From CAJXII01 sp965242915 (GTDB lineage Bacteria > Campylobacterota > Campylobacteria > Campylobacterales > Arcobacteraceae), in the NCBI GenBank assembly GCA_965242915.1, contig CBDETN010000026.1:1-64000 (forward strand): a stretch of 64,000 bases of DNA, read 5' to 3'. Shown one piece after another: positions 44,779-53,178 of this stretch. The position numbers and the translations under genes were made by a program. The first letter of the stretch is position 1; each line of letters begins with the position of its first letter. A model generated the notes under the pieces. It was not told the origin of the DNA. It ran no database searches and saw nothing but the letters and a program-made list of their open reading frames with translations.

Positions 44779-45711
44779 AAGTTTTATAGCTTCCTTAATA
44801 GCATTAATATAACTCTTGCCGGATAACTTATTATTCTTTTTATAAGCTATATCAAATGCTGTACCATGATCCACAGAAGTTCTAATAATCGGTAAATTTA
44901 AAGATACATTTATACTTTCATCAAAATAAAGTGCTTTTAGCGGTGCTAATCCTTGGTCGTGATACATTGCTATAAAGTATTTATAATTTTTTCTAAAATT
45001 TGGTGTAAAAACTATATCCGGTACAAAAGCACCATCAAAAATATTTTTGCCTAAAAGCTTATTTGCTTTTTTTATAGCTTTTTTTATTTTTATCTCTTCA
45101 TCTCCTAAAACTCCATTATCACCTGCATGTGGATTAAGTCCCAATACAGCAACCTTTAAACCTCGTTCCCACTCAGGAGAGTGGGAACGCAGACTATTAG
45201 CAAAATTAACAAAAAATTTAGTCAATTTTTTAACCTTAATCTGTTTAGCAACATCTCTTAAAGCAATATGCTCAGTATATAAAGCCACAAACATTTTGTT
45301 ACAACCCAGCATCATAATTGCATCTTTTTGGAATATATCTCGTAACATATCAGTATGCCCAACATAATTAATCCCAGCTTTATTCCAAGATTCTTTATTT
45401 ATGGGTAAAGTACAAATAGCATCCACTTTTTTACTTTTTGCTTGTTTAATAGCAGATATAAAACTTGAATATGAAAATTGACCGCTTCTTTTAGATATCT
45501 GCCCAGCTTTGATTTTAAAATTATCATATTTTCCAAATATTTTAAAATCATTAGGTATTTTAATATTAAGTAGTTTAGAAGCTTGTCTTAATAACTTTTT
45601 ATCTATACAATAAAGAGGTTTACAAAGTTTGGATACTTTTTTATGATTTTCTAAAGCAAGCTGTATTCCAACTCCATTTAAATCCCCAATACTTATAGCT
45701 ATTTTTTGCAT
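44770..45711 (-). CDS. pdxA: 4-hydroxythreonine-4-phosphate dehydrogenase
   Basis: 313 residues. Motifs: the ISIGDLNGVG start, YVGHTDMLRDIF, GLNPHAGDNGVLGDEE and MYHDQGLAPLK with metal-binding His, and RTSVDHGTAFDIA. Works with PdxJ in pyridoxal phosphate synthesis. About 9 residues (SLRSHSPEWERG) between two conserved blocks are encoded by a palindromic repeat inserted in frame at 45164-45189. Confidence 0.95.
   Translation of the reverse strand: MQKIAISIGDLNGVGIQLALENHKKVSKLCKPLYCIDKKLLRQASKLLNIKIPNDFKIFGKYDNFKIKAGQISKRSGQFSYSSFISAIKQAKSKKVDAICTLPINKESWNKAGINYVGHTDMLRDIFQKDAIMMLGCNKMFVALYTEHIALRDVAKQIKVKKLTKFFVNFANSLRSHSPEWERGLKVAVLGLNPHAGDNGVLGDEEIKIKKAIKKANKLLGKNIFDGAFVPDIVFTPNFRKNYKYFIAMYHDQGLAPLKALYFDESINVSLNLPIIRTSVDHGTAFDIAYKKNNKLSGKSYINAIKEAIKLLK
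45164..45189. repeat. CGTTCCC-type palindrome inside pdxA
   Basis: CGTTCCCACTC, AGGA, GAGTGGGAACG: a perfect 11-bp stem with a 4-base loop, in frame in pdxA just before the GLNPHAGDNG block. Same family as 34876-34910. Confidence 0.9.
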
Positions 45712-46491
45712 CTATGTAATTAACTCTTTAATATCAATAATCGCTTTTTCAAGCCCAACAAATACACTTCTTGCAATAATACTTTGTCCAATATTTAATT
45801 CTTCAATCTCTTTAATTGTAGTGATTAACTCAACATTTTGATAATTTAATCCATGACCAGCCGCAACTTTCAGATCAATTTTCCGAGCTAGTTTTGAATA
45901 TTTTTTTATCTTCTTGATACTTTTCTTTAGTTTTTTAGTTAACTCATCTCTTGATAGTTCCAACTGCTTAATACTATGATGAGTTCTATCAAGTCCACTA
46001 AATAACATCGCATAAATATTTGCAAACGAGCCTGTATGAAGTTCGATCCATTCACATTTTAACTCTTTTGATAATTTAATCATCTCTTCACAAGGGTCAA
46101 TAAAAAGTGAAACCTCTATTTCATTTTTGTGTAGTAATCTTACAACTTTTTTAATCTGCTCAAAATTACCCTTAACATCAAGTCCACCTTCAGTTGTAAC
46201 TTCTGCACGATTTTCAGGAACCAAGGTAACTCTGTGAGGTTTTAATTCACAAGCAATTTTAATGATTTCATCATTTATACTACATTCTAAGTTTACAGGC
46301 AAGGCAGATAAATCTATAATATTTTTAGCATCCCTATCATGAATATGTCGTCTATCTTCTCTTAAATGGATAGTGATTTGATCCGCTTTAGCTAATTTAC
46401 AAATACTAAGTGCATCTAAAGGATTGGGGTCATTTATCTCCCTAGCTTCCCTTAAAACTGCGATGTGGTCAATGTTTACTCCAAGTTTCAT
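45712..46491 (-). CDS. pdxJ: Pyridoxine 5'-phosphate synthase
   Basis: 259 residues. The GVNIDHIAVLREAR start, HLREDRRHIHDRD, the ELHTG segment, and AAGHGLNYQNV are invariant PdxJ blocks. Condenses the PdxA product with deoxyxylulose phosphate. It immediately precedes pdxA in one operon. Confidence 0.97.
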   Translation of the reverse strand: MKLGVNIDHIAVLREAREINDPNPLDALSICKLAKADQITIHLREDRRHIHDRDAKNIIDLSALPVNLECSINDEIIKIACELKPHRVTLVPENRAEVTTEGGLDVKGNFEQIKKVVRLLHKNEIEVSLFIDPCEEMIKLSKELKCEWIELHTGSFANIYAMLFSGLDRTHHSIKQLELSRDELTKKLKKSIKKIKKYSKLARKIDLKVAAGHGLNYQNVELITTIKEIEELNIGQSIIARSVFVGLEKAIIDIKELIT

Positions 46492-46535
46492 CTGAATCCT
46501 TATTTTATAATATTTGGTATTTTATCATAAAAATA

Positions 46536-46595
46536 GGGGTCAGACCCTTTTTCAGTAAAATTTAAGAAATTCTACTGGAAAAGGGTCTGCTCCCC
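46536..46595. repeat. GGGGTCAGACCC-type palindromic repeat, long hairpin
   Basis: GGGGTCAGACCCTTTTTC at one end and GAAAAGGGTCTGCTCCCC at the other, with an inner CAGTA/TACTG pair: a 60-base fold-back structure between pdxJ and the DNA ligase gene. It belongs to the same family as the repeats around the RAYT gene. Confidence 0.88.
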
Positions 46596-46598
46596 CTG

Positions 46599-47399
46599 CT
46601 AGTCTTTGCGAACATGTAAGAAGCTAGCAAATTTTGGTTTATCATTTTTAGTAAAGCCATAGTATTTAAAGGTAACTGTATCCCCTATATATGGTGGATT
46701 TTTTCTTTGTATATTACTAAATCCACCTCCTAAATTAAATATTACATTATTTTGCAGCTTAAGAGTTATGTTTTTCATTACATTTGTTTTTTTAGAGTAA
46801 TTCACAGCTATAACTCTCCCTTCCATATCTTGAGCTTTTTTTACTTTTAGAATATGTGGGCTTCTGCCTGTATGGTATGATAAAGTAGAATCTTTTATAA
46901 TTACACCTTCCCCTTTTAATGAAATAATTTTATCCAGAAATTTATGAAGATGATTACTACTTTTACAAGGAATCTGCTGTATGACTTTTATATATTTATT
47001 TGGGTTTTTATAAAGATAACTTTTTAATTTTGTTAATCGTATGGTAAAGCCGCCTTTTGCATTTGGTACTTCAAATATATTGTATGTGATTTGATTCCAA
47101 TTTTTACTAGGAGTTTTATCCATCACTATACTTTGTATATTCTCAAAATTATCTCTTTTTGTCCAAAGTTCACCATCAAGCTCAAAAGGTGGAAAATCTT
47201 TTATGAACCATTTTGGCGGATATAAAAGGTTGCCTTTTCGAGTTCTTAAAGTTTTTCCATCCCAATAACCTCTAATACCATCAAGCTTTTCACTCATATA
47301 CCAGCCAATAATATCTTCACTACCTTTATAAACTTTAGGTTTGACTAATTCAACTGCGAATAAGTTTAAACAAATTAATAAAATAAAAATAACTCTCAT
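46599..47399 (-). CDS. ATP-type DNA ligase with signal peptide
   Basis: 266 residues, a minimal ligase: adenylation domain with the nucleophile Lys at residue 38 (EKLDGIRGYWDG), FELDGELW, EGVIIKD and HILKVKKAQDMEG, then a small OB-fold. A 15-residue hydrophobic leader (MRVIFILLICLNLFAVE) predicts export to the periplasm, as in Lig E-type ligases linked to DNA uptake. It is flanked on both sides by GGGGTCAGACCC repeats. Confidence 0.88.
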   Translation of the reverse strand: MRVIFILLICLNLFAVELVKPKVYKGSEDIIGWYMSEKLDGIRGYWDGKTLRTRKGNLLYPPKWFIKDFPPFELDGELWTKRDNFENIQSIVMDKTPSKNWNQITYNIFEVPNAKGGFTIRLTKLKSYLYKNPNKYIKVIQQIPCKSSNHLHKFLDKIISLKGEGVIIKDSTLSYHTGRSPHILKVKKAQDMEGRVIAVNYSKKTNVMKNITLKLQNNVIFNLGGGFSNIQRKNPPYIGDTVTFKYYGFTKNDKPKFASFLHVRKD

Positions 47400-47414
47400 T
47401 CTAAACCTTTCCTT

Positions 47415-47451
47415 AAAAGGGGTCAGTAAAAGGGGTCAGACCCTTTTTTAA
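47415..47451. repeat. GGGGTCAGACCC-type repeats left of the RAYT gene
   Basis: AAAAGGGGTCAG (partial) then AAAAGGGGTCAGACCCTTTT (full), in tandem, about 107 bases before the RAYT start. The core is self-complementary. Confidence 0.9.
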
Positions 47452-47557
47452 CAAACTTTAAGTTTAAAATGAAAAAGTATTACAATTTGACATACTTTTT
47501 AATAAAATTAAAATTTTGATGTATGATTTTATCAAAATATTTATGAAAGGAGTATTT

Positions 47558-48715
47558 ATGCCTAGAGTTCATAGAAGTTTTTATGATGGTGGTGTATATC
47601 ATATTATTAATCGTTCAGTGCAAAAGCAGAATATTTTCAAAGATGATAGAGATTATCAGAAATTAATGGAACTACTTATAGACAATAAAGATGACTATCA
47701 AGTTAAGCTATGGGGATATTGTCTGATGCCAAATCATTATCATTTAGTTGTAAAAATCCAAAATGCCGAACTTTTCCCAAAATATATGCAAAAAGTGATG
47801 AGTAATTTTGCGACCTGGTACAACGCAAGACATCAAAGGGTAGGGCACCTTTGGCAAGGTAGATATAAAAGTTTTATAGTGCAGGCTGATTTATATCTAT
47901 ATACTTTGATGAGATATGTTGAGGCAAATCCTGTACGAGCCTTGTTGGTAGAAAAGTCAATTAATTGGAAATATAGTTCTGTGATAAATCGTATAGATAC
48001 GCCACCTATTGAGTTTCCTGCAAGTTGGCAAAAAGATTTGGATGAACCTATAAATGCAAGTGAACTAAAGAAGATACGAAAATCAATAGAAAAACAAAAA
48101 CCTTATGGTGATGAGAGGTGGGTAGAAAATACGGCTAAAAAGTATGGATGTGAACAGACATTAAATACAAAAGGAAGACCAAGATTGAAAAATTTAGAAC
48201 AAAAGGAGAAAAAGATGGCAAAAAATATATGTAAATGCGGTGGGGAAATTAAAGAATTTGATATGCTTTTTGAGTGTGCAGAGTGTAAAGCAAAAGTATG
48301 GAAAAACAGTCACGGAAGAGAATTTAAGGAAAAAGAAGTATGTGAATTACTTCAAGGTAAAACAATACTATTAAAGGGACTAAAATCACAAGCAGGCTCT
48401 TTGTATGATACAAAAGCTGTGATAAACAAAGGTGAATTACAACTTATATTTGATGAGGAAACAAAATCAACTAAAATTTGCGATTGTTCTTGTGACGGAG
48501 AGGTTATAAAGATTCCTAAAGGTTATAAGTGTAGTAGTTGTGAAAAAGTAGTTTGGGAAAAGTTTGTAAGTAGGGAATTGAAACTGACTGAGATAAAACA
48601 ACTTTTTAAAGGTAATTCTTTATATCTTAAAAATTTAAAATCAAAAAAGGGAAATATTTTTAATGCTGAAATCTTTTTTGATGGAAATGAGATAGGATTA
48701 GAATATATACCTTAA
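47558..48715 (+). CDS. REP-associated tyrosine transposase (RAYT) with topoisomerase-like zinc repeats
   Basis: The start ATG 47558 follows AAAGGAG by 5-6 bases; an upstream in-frame ATG at 47516 is less likely. About 385 residues. Residues 1-150 are a Y1 HUH transposase: YHIINRSVQKQNIF, MPNHYHLVVK (HUH), GHLWQGRYKSF, MRYVEANPVRA. After a linker come two repeats (from about 48222 and 48478), each with a CxC/CxxC zinc site, an EFKEKEVCELLQG or ELKLTEIKQLFKG helix and LKSxxGxxxxA, like C-terminal modules of type IA topoisomerases. Flanked by inverted GGGGTCAGACCC repeats, its presumed substrate. Confidence 0.85.
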   Translation: MPRVHRSFYDGGVYHIINRSVQKQNIFKDDRDYQKLMELLIDNKDDYQVKLWGYCLMPNHYHLVVKIQNAELFPKYMQKVMSNFATWYNARHQRVGHLWQGRYKSFIVQADLYLYTLMRYVEANPVRALLVEKSINWKYSSVINRIDTPPIEFPASWQKDLDEPINASELKKIRKSIEKQKPYGDERWVENTAKKYGCEQTLNTKGRPRLKNLEQKEKKMAKNICKCGGEIKEFDMLFECAECKAKVWKNSHGREFKEKEVCELLQGKTILLKGLKSQAGSLYDTKAVINKGELQLIFDEETKSTKICDCSCDGEVIKIPKGYKCSSCEKVVWEKFVSRELKLTEIKQLFKGNSLYLKNLKSKKGNIFNAEIFFDGNEIGLEYIP

Positions 48716-48723
48716 TCTAAATT

Positions 48724-48745
48724 GAAAAAGGGTCTGACCCCTTTT
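48724..48745. repeat. GGGGTCAGACCC-type repeat right of the RAYT gene
   Basis: GAAAAAGGGTCTGACCCC followed by TTTTT, in opposite orientation to 47415-47451. It lies 9 bases after the RAYT stop. Confidence 0.9.
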
Positions 48746-48805
48746 TATTAAAGAATTAGTAGATTTTAGCTAAAATATTAAAATACTAAATAACAAAGAT
48801 TAAAA

Positions 48806-49627
48806 ATGATTAAAAAATGTTTATTTCCAGCAGCAGGTTACGGTACTAGATTTTTACCGGCAACTAAAGCAATACCTAAAGAGATGTTACCGGTACTAAC
48901 TAAACCTTTACTTCAATATGGAGTTGAGGAAGCTATAAGTGCGGGTTGTGATACTATGGCAATCGTTACAGGCCGTGGCAAAAGAGCTATTGAAGATCAT
49001 TTTGACAGGTCTTATGAACTTGAACATCAAATTGATGGTACATCAAAAGAGAGCTTAATGAGTGAGATTAGAAGTATAGTTAATGATTATACTTTTAGTT
49101 ATACACGACAAGTTGAGATGAAAGGTTTGGGTCATGCAATATTGACAGGGCAAACTTTAATTGGAGATGAGCCATTTGCAGTTATACTTGCAGATGATTT
49201 ATGTGATAATGATAATAAAAGTGTATTGGCACAAATGACTGAACTTCATACTCAATATCCTGATTGTTGTATAGTTGCTGTTGAAGAGATACCTAAAGAA
49301 GATGTCAGCAAATATGGTGTAATAGCAGGTATTCAAATAGAAAATAATTTAATTCAAGTTAATGATATGGTAGAAAAGCCAGAGCCAAAAGATGCACCAT
49401 CCAATTTGGCAATTATAGGAAGATATATTTTAACACCAGAAATCTTTGATGTGATTAGAGATACACCTGCTGGAAAAGGCGGTGAGATACAGATAACAGA
49501 TGCCTTACTTACGCTTGCTAAGCAGGGAAAAGTTTTAGCATATAAATTTGCTGGGAAAAGATTTGATTGTGGGTCAGTAGATGGCTTTGTTGAAGCTACG
49601 AATTATTTTTATTCTAAAAATAATTAG
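48806..49627 (+). CDS. galU: UTP--glucose-1-phosphate uridylyltransferase
   Basis: 273 residues. The CLFPAAGYGTRFLPATKAIPKEML segment (nucleotide and Mg site), GLGHAILTGQ, ILADDL, VEKPEPKDAPSNLAIIGRYIL and FDCGSVDGF are GalU blocks. Makes UDP-glucose, the substrate of the ugd gene further on. Starts the polysaccharide cluster. Confidence 0.96.
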   Translation: MIKKCLFPAAGYGTRFLPATKAIPKEMLPVLTKPLLQYGVEEAISAGCDTMAIVTGRGKRAIEDHFDRSYELEHQIDGTSKESLMSEIRSIVNDYTFSYTRQVEMKGLGHAILTGQTLIGDEPFAVILADDLCDNDNKSVLAQMTELHTQYPDCCIVAVEEIPKEDVSKYGVIAGIQIENNLIQVNDMVEKPEPKDAPSNLAIIGRYILTPEIFDVIRDTPAGKGGEIQITDALLTLAKQGKVLAYKFAGKRFDCGSVDGFVEATNYFYSKNN

Positions 49628-49636
49628 GGTATAGTG

Positions 49637-49657
49637 CTTAGGTTTTAGGGGTTAGTG
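49637..49657. repeat. Telomere-like repeat, left (G-rich strand)
   Basis: CTTAGGTTTTAGGGGTTAGTG: TTAGGG-like units just after galU, in inverted orientation to the CCCTAAA array at 50025-50068. Confidence 0.7.
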
Positions 49658-49658
49658 A

Positions 49659-50015
49659 GTGGTACAGGGTTTTAAAGATTTGTTGGTTTGGCAGAAGAGT
49701 ATTGATTTAGTTGTATCTGTATATAAATTAGTTAAAATTTTACCTAAAGAAGAAACTTATGCTTTATCAGATCAAATTAGAAGAGCAATAGTATCAGTAC
49801 CTTCAAATATTGCTGAAGGATTTGGCAGAAATAGTACAAAAGAATATATACAATTTTTATACATATCACTAGGTTCAGCATCAGAAGTTGAAACACAAAT
49901 AATAATAGGTCATAGAATCGGTTATTTTAAAGATATAGAACAATATATAGAAAATATAAATGAGATCAAAAAAATGCTAAACGGACTAATAAGTTCACTA
50001 AAAAGGAAAATATAA
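49659..50015 (+). CDS. Four-helix-bundle protein (23S rRNA intervening-sequence family)
   Basis: 118 residues from GTG. The family core is clear: DLLVWQKSIDLVVSVYKL, SDQIRRAIVSVPSNIAEGFGR, YIQFLYISLGSASEVETQI. These proteins are found in 23S rRNA insertions and as relatives of Avd of diversity-generating retroelements. Function unknown. The gene is bracketed by inverted telomere-like repeats and interrupts the galU-pgi spacing, so it looks like cargo of a small mobile unit. Confidence 0.88.
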   Translation: MVQGFKDLLVWQKSIDLVVSVYKLVKILPKEETYALSDQIRRAIVSVPSNIAEGFGRNSTKEYIQFLYISLGSASEVETQIIIGHRIGYFKDIEQYIENINEIKKMLNGLISSLKRKI

Positions 50016-50024
50016 ATGTCGTCA

Positions 50025-50068
50025 CCACTAAACCCTAAACCCAAACCCCTAAACCCTAAACCCTAAAC
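50025..50068. repeat. Telomere-like CCCTAAA array, right
   Basis: CCACTAAACCCTAAACCC, then AAACCCCTAAACCCTAAA and CCCTAAAC: about five imperfect CCCTAAA units running right up to the pgi ATG (50069). Confidence 0.9.
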
Positions 50069-51268
50069 ATGCAATACAGTAAAAACTTTTATCAAATTAA
50101 ATCAAATGAAACTATATTTGAAGCAGTAAAAGAGGAGATTGATGAGATAGGATACTACAATCTTCCCCTCCAAGATACGACTGAGATAAAAGAATTTGCC
50201 AAAACTATAAAACAAAAGCATATTGCAATTGTTGGAATTGGCGGCAGTACTTTGGGTACTATTGCTATTTATAATTTTTTAAAGAAATCTAATAAGTATG
50301 ATAAAAGTTTACATTTTTTTGAATCAACTGACCCTATGGATATAAAAGCGCGACTTAATAAGCTTGATTTAAATAATACACTTTTTATAATCATTAGTAA
50401 ATCGGGGACTACAATTGAAACTATAAGTTTATTTAAATATCTTCATACAAAAACTACAATTGACAAATCAAACTGTGTAATTATAAGTGAAGCTGACAGT
50501 AAACTAACAGCTTATGCCCTTAAAAATAATATGAAAACTTTTGAAATACCTAAAAATGTAGGTGGTAGATTTTCAGTATTTAGTGCTGTTGGTTTAGTTC
50601 CACTTAGTATAATTGGAGTTGATATTGACAGGCTGCTTCAAGGAGCTTGTGATGTACGAAATGAGTTCTTTAATAAAGGTGAATTTTATGAGCCTATTAT
50701 GCAAAAAGCCAGGTTTATGGTGGAAAATAAAAACAGATTTAATATAAATGTACTTTTTAGTTATTCTTCCGCATTAGAAGGGTTTAATAAATGGTATATT
50801 CAACTTTGGGGTGAGAGTTTAGGTAAAATAAATATCAATAACACAAAACAAGCCCTTACTCCTATTGGACTTATTGGACCGGTTGATCAACATTCATTTT
50901 TACAATTAATAGCAGAAGGTAAAAGAGATAAAACAGTTACCTTTATAAAAGTTGCAGATTTTGAGGATGAGACAACAATTCCAAGTGGAACTTTAGATGG
51001 ATTTGATGATTTAGAGTATATAGATGGGTTAAAGTTTTCACAACTACTTGAAAAACAAGCAAATGCCACTATACAAGCTATACAAGAACTTAAAGATATA
51101 CCATGTGATGTGATAACAATAGACAAAGTCGATGAATACAACATTGCTTCACTTATGTTCAATTTTCAACTTCTTACATCAGTAATTGGAAAGTTTGTAC
51201 AAATAAATACTTACGATCAGCCGGGAGTTGAAGCAGGGAAGATAATACTTAAGATTAATTTGATATAA
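50069..51268 (+). CDS. pgi: Glucose-6-phosphate isomerase
   Basis: 399 residues, short bacterial form. The IVGIGGSTLGTIAIYNFL block, SKSGTTIETISLFKYL (sugar phosphate), NVGGRFSVFSAVGLVPL and GPVDQHSFLQLIAEGKRDK define PGI. The CCCTAAA array ends at the ATG, leaving no normal ribosome site; translation may depend on upstream coupling or a later start. Confidence 0.94.
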   Translation: MQYSKNFYQIKSNETIFEAVKEEIDEIGYYNLPLQDTTEIKEFAKTIKQKHIAIVGIGGSTLGTIAIYNFLKKSNKYDKSLHFFESTDPMDIKARLNKLDLNNTLFIIISKSGTTIETISLFKYLHTKTTIDKSNCVIISEADSKLTAYALKNNMKTFEIPKNVGGRFSVFSAVGLVPLSIIGVDIDRLLQGACDVRNEFFNKGEFYEPIMQKARFMVENKNRFNINVLFSYSSALEGFNKWYIQLWGESLGKININNTKQALTPIGLIGPVDQHSFLQLIAEGKRDKTVTFIKVADFEDETTIPSGTLDGFDDLEYIDGLKFSQLLEKQANATIQAIQELKDIPCDVITIDKVDEYNIASLMFNFQLLTSVIGKFVQINTYDQPGVEAGKIILKINLI

Positions 51269-51292
51269 TAATATATTAATTTAAGGAAGTTT

Positions 51293-52465
51293 ATGATTAA
51301 AATTGCGATAGCAGGTACTGGGTATGTTGGGCTTTCAAATGCTATTTTATTGGCTCAGCACAATGAAGTTGTAGCTTTAGATATTATCCCTGAAAAAGTG
51401 GAGATGTTAAATAATAAAATCTCACCAATTGAGGATAAAGAGATAAGTGATTATTTGAAAAATAAAGATTTAAATTTTAGAGCTACATTGGATAAAAAAG
51501 AAGCTTATGAAAATGCAGATTTTGTAATTATATCTACTCCTACAGATTATGACCCAGAAACTAACTATTTTGATACTAAACTAGTAGAGATTGTGATAAA
51601 AGATGTGTTAGAGATAAATCCAGATGCAACCATGGTTATTAAATCAACAGTACCGGTTGGATATACAAAAAGTATCAATGAAAAGTTTAACACTACAAAT
51701 ATTATCTTCTCACCAGAATTTTTAAGAGAAGGAAGTGCCTTAGAAGATAATTTATATCCTAGCAGAATTATAGTTGGAGAAAAAAGTCAGCGAGCCCAAA
51801 CTTTTGCAAATCTATTAGCGCAAGGTGCAAAAAAAGAAAACATAGATATCTTACTTACAGATTCGACAGAAGCAGAAGCGGTAAAATTATTTTCAAATAC
51901 ATACCTTGCTATGAGAGTATCTTATTTTAATGAATTAGACTCTTATGCTCAAATTCATGGACTTAACACAAAAGATATCATAAATGGTGTTGGATTGGAT
52001 CCAAGAATTGGGAATCATTATAATAACCCATCATTTGGTTATGGTGGATACTGTTTACCTAAAGATACCAAACAACTAAGAGCTAACTACAAAGATGTAC
52101 CAAACAATCTTATTAGTTCTATAGTTGATTCAAACTCTACAAGAAAAGATTTTATAGCAGATAGTATTATTGCTAAAAATCCTACTATAGTTGGAATTTA
52201 TAGATTAGTTATGAAGTCAGGAAGTGATAATTTTCGAGCATCAGCAATACAAGGTATTATGAAAAGAATTAAAGCAAAAGGCATAGAAGTAGTTATATAT
52301 GAACCTGTATTTGAAGAGGATGAGTTTTTTCACTCAAAAGTTATTAAAGATTTAGAGGAATTTAAAAATATAAGTGATGTAATAGTTGCAAATAGACTCT
52401 CATCAGATATAAGAGATGTTAAAGATAAAGTATATACTAGAGATATATTTAATAGTGATAGTTAG
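51293..52465 (+). CDS. ugd: UDP-glucose 6-dehydrogenase
   Basis: 390 residues. NAD site IAIAGTGYVGLSNAILLAQ, KSTVPVGYTKSI, SPEFLREGSAL, and FGYGGYCLPKDTKQL with the catalytic Cys. Oxidises UDP-glucose to UDP-glucuronate, the substrate of the epimerase at 53175. Confidence 0.95.
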   Translation: MIKIAIAGTGYVGLSNAILLAQHNEVVALDIIPEKVEMLNNKISPIEDKEISDYLKNKDLNFRATLDKKEAYENADFVIISTPTDYDPETNYFDTKLVEIVIKDVLEINPDATMVIKSTVPVGYTKSINEKFNTTNIIFSPEFLREGSALEDNLYPSRIIVGEKSQRAQTFANLLAQGAKKENIDILLTDSTEAEAVKLFSNTYLAMRVSYFNELDSYAQIHGLNTKDIINGVGLDPRIGNHYNNPSFGYGGYCLPKDTKQLRANYKDVPNNLISSIVDSNSTRKDFIADSIIAKNPTIVGIYRLVMKSGSDNFRASAIQGIMKRIKAKGIEVVIYEPVFEEDEFFHSKVIKDLEEFKNISDVIVANRLSSDIRDVKDKVYTRDIFNSDS

Positions 52466-52473
52466 GGTATAAA

Positions 52474-52707
52474 ATGGAAAATAATATGACAGTAAAAGAT
52501 TTAATTGAAAAATTGTCAACATTGCCGCAAGATGTACCGATAGTTACAGATGGTTATGAGGGTGGTTTGGATATGATGATAGATACTAAAATTATAAATA
52601 TAACAGTCAATAAAAATACAGTAAGTTGGTATGGATACTATGAAGAAGATAAAGATTCTGATCAAGTAGCAATTTATCTAGCAAGTACAAGAGGAAGTAA
52701 AGTATGA
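52474..52707 (+). CDS. Small protein, unknown
   Basis: 77 residues beginning MENNMTVKDLIEKLSTLPQD, then a beta-rich half. Resembles short proteins with an LIExLxxxPQD start found near toxin-antitoxin and phage genes. It overlaps the nucleotidyltransferase by 4 bases. No function assigned. Confidence 0.6.
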   Translation: MENNMTVKDLIEKLSTLPQDVPIVTDGYEGGLDMMIDTKIINITVNKNTVSWYGYYEEDKDSDQVAIYLASTRGSKV

Positions 52708-53024
52708 TAGATATAGAAGAGTTGAAACCACAAATCATAGAAAGACTCATGCCTCTTAGTCCAGATAAAATCATACTATTTGGTAGTTATGCTTATGGTA
52801 CACCAAATGAAGATAGTGATATAGATCTATTTATAATTAATAATTCAAATAATAAAACTAGAGAATATAATCTACGAGCAAGAAAGCAATTAAGAGAATT
52901 AATATTTAAATATAATATAGGATTTGATATTTTAAATGCTTCTGATAGTTTTATTAATCAAAGAGAAGATTATTTTTATAAAGTTGATATATTAGAAAAA
53001 GGAGATGTGATTTATGTACAATAA
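52704..53024 (+). CDS. MNT-type nucleotidyltransferase (antitoxin-like)
   Basis: 106 residues. Minimal nucleotidyltransferase motif LFGSYAYGTPNEDSDIDLFI (GSxxxG-x-SDxD). Such proteins pair with HEPN ribonucleases and AMPylate them. A short HEPN-like remnant overlaps its 3' end. Confidence 0.85.
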   Translation: MIDIEELKPQIIERLMPLSPDKIILFGSYAYGTPNEDSDIDLFIINNSNNKTREYNLRARKQLRELIFKYNIGFDILNASDSFINQREDYFYKVDILEKGDVIYVQ

Positions 53025-53178
53025 AGCTACTGAATATTTCAAAGAAGACAGATATTCTAATCCAAATTATTGTTTACCGGCAAAAGATGAGATCAAAGAA
53101 GTTTTAGATTTTACGGAAGAGTTATTTGAAAAAGTATGTAATATATTAGAAATAGATAGTAAAGAGATTAAAGTATGA
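53014..53178 (+). pseudogene. HEPN-domain fragment, C-terminal part
   Basis: A 54-residue frame with AAAGGAG upstream, overlapping the nucleotidyltransferase stop. KATEYFKEDRYSNPNYCLPAK, split as EYFKEDRYSNPNY and LPAKDEIKE, resembles the end of HEPN proteins (EARYPN...P...EA). The catalytic Rx4-6H is missing, so it should be non-toxic. It overlaps the following epimerase start (ATGA). Confidence 0.5.

Noticed and set aside
50025..50068. CRISPR array
   Set aside because: 7-base units without spacers; no cas genes in the window.
53014..53178. Intact HEPN toxin
   Set aside because: Only 54 residues and no Rx4-6H catalytic motif.
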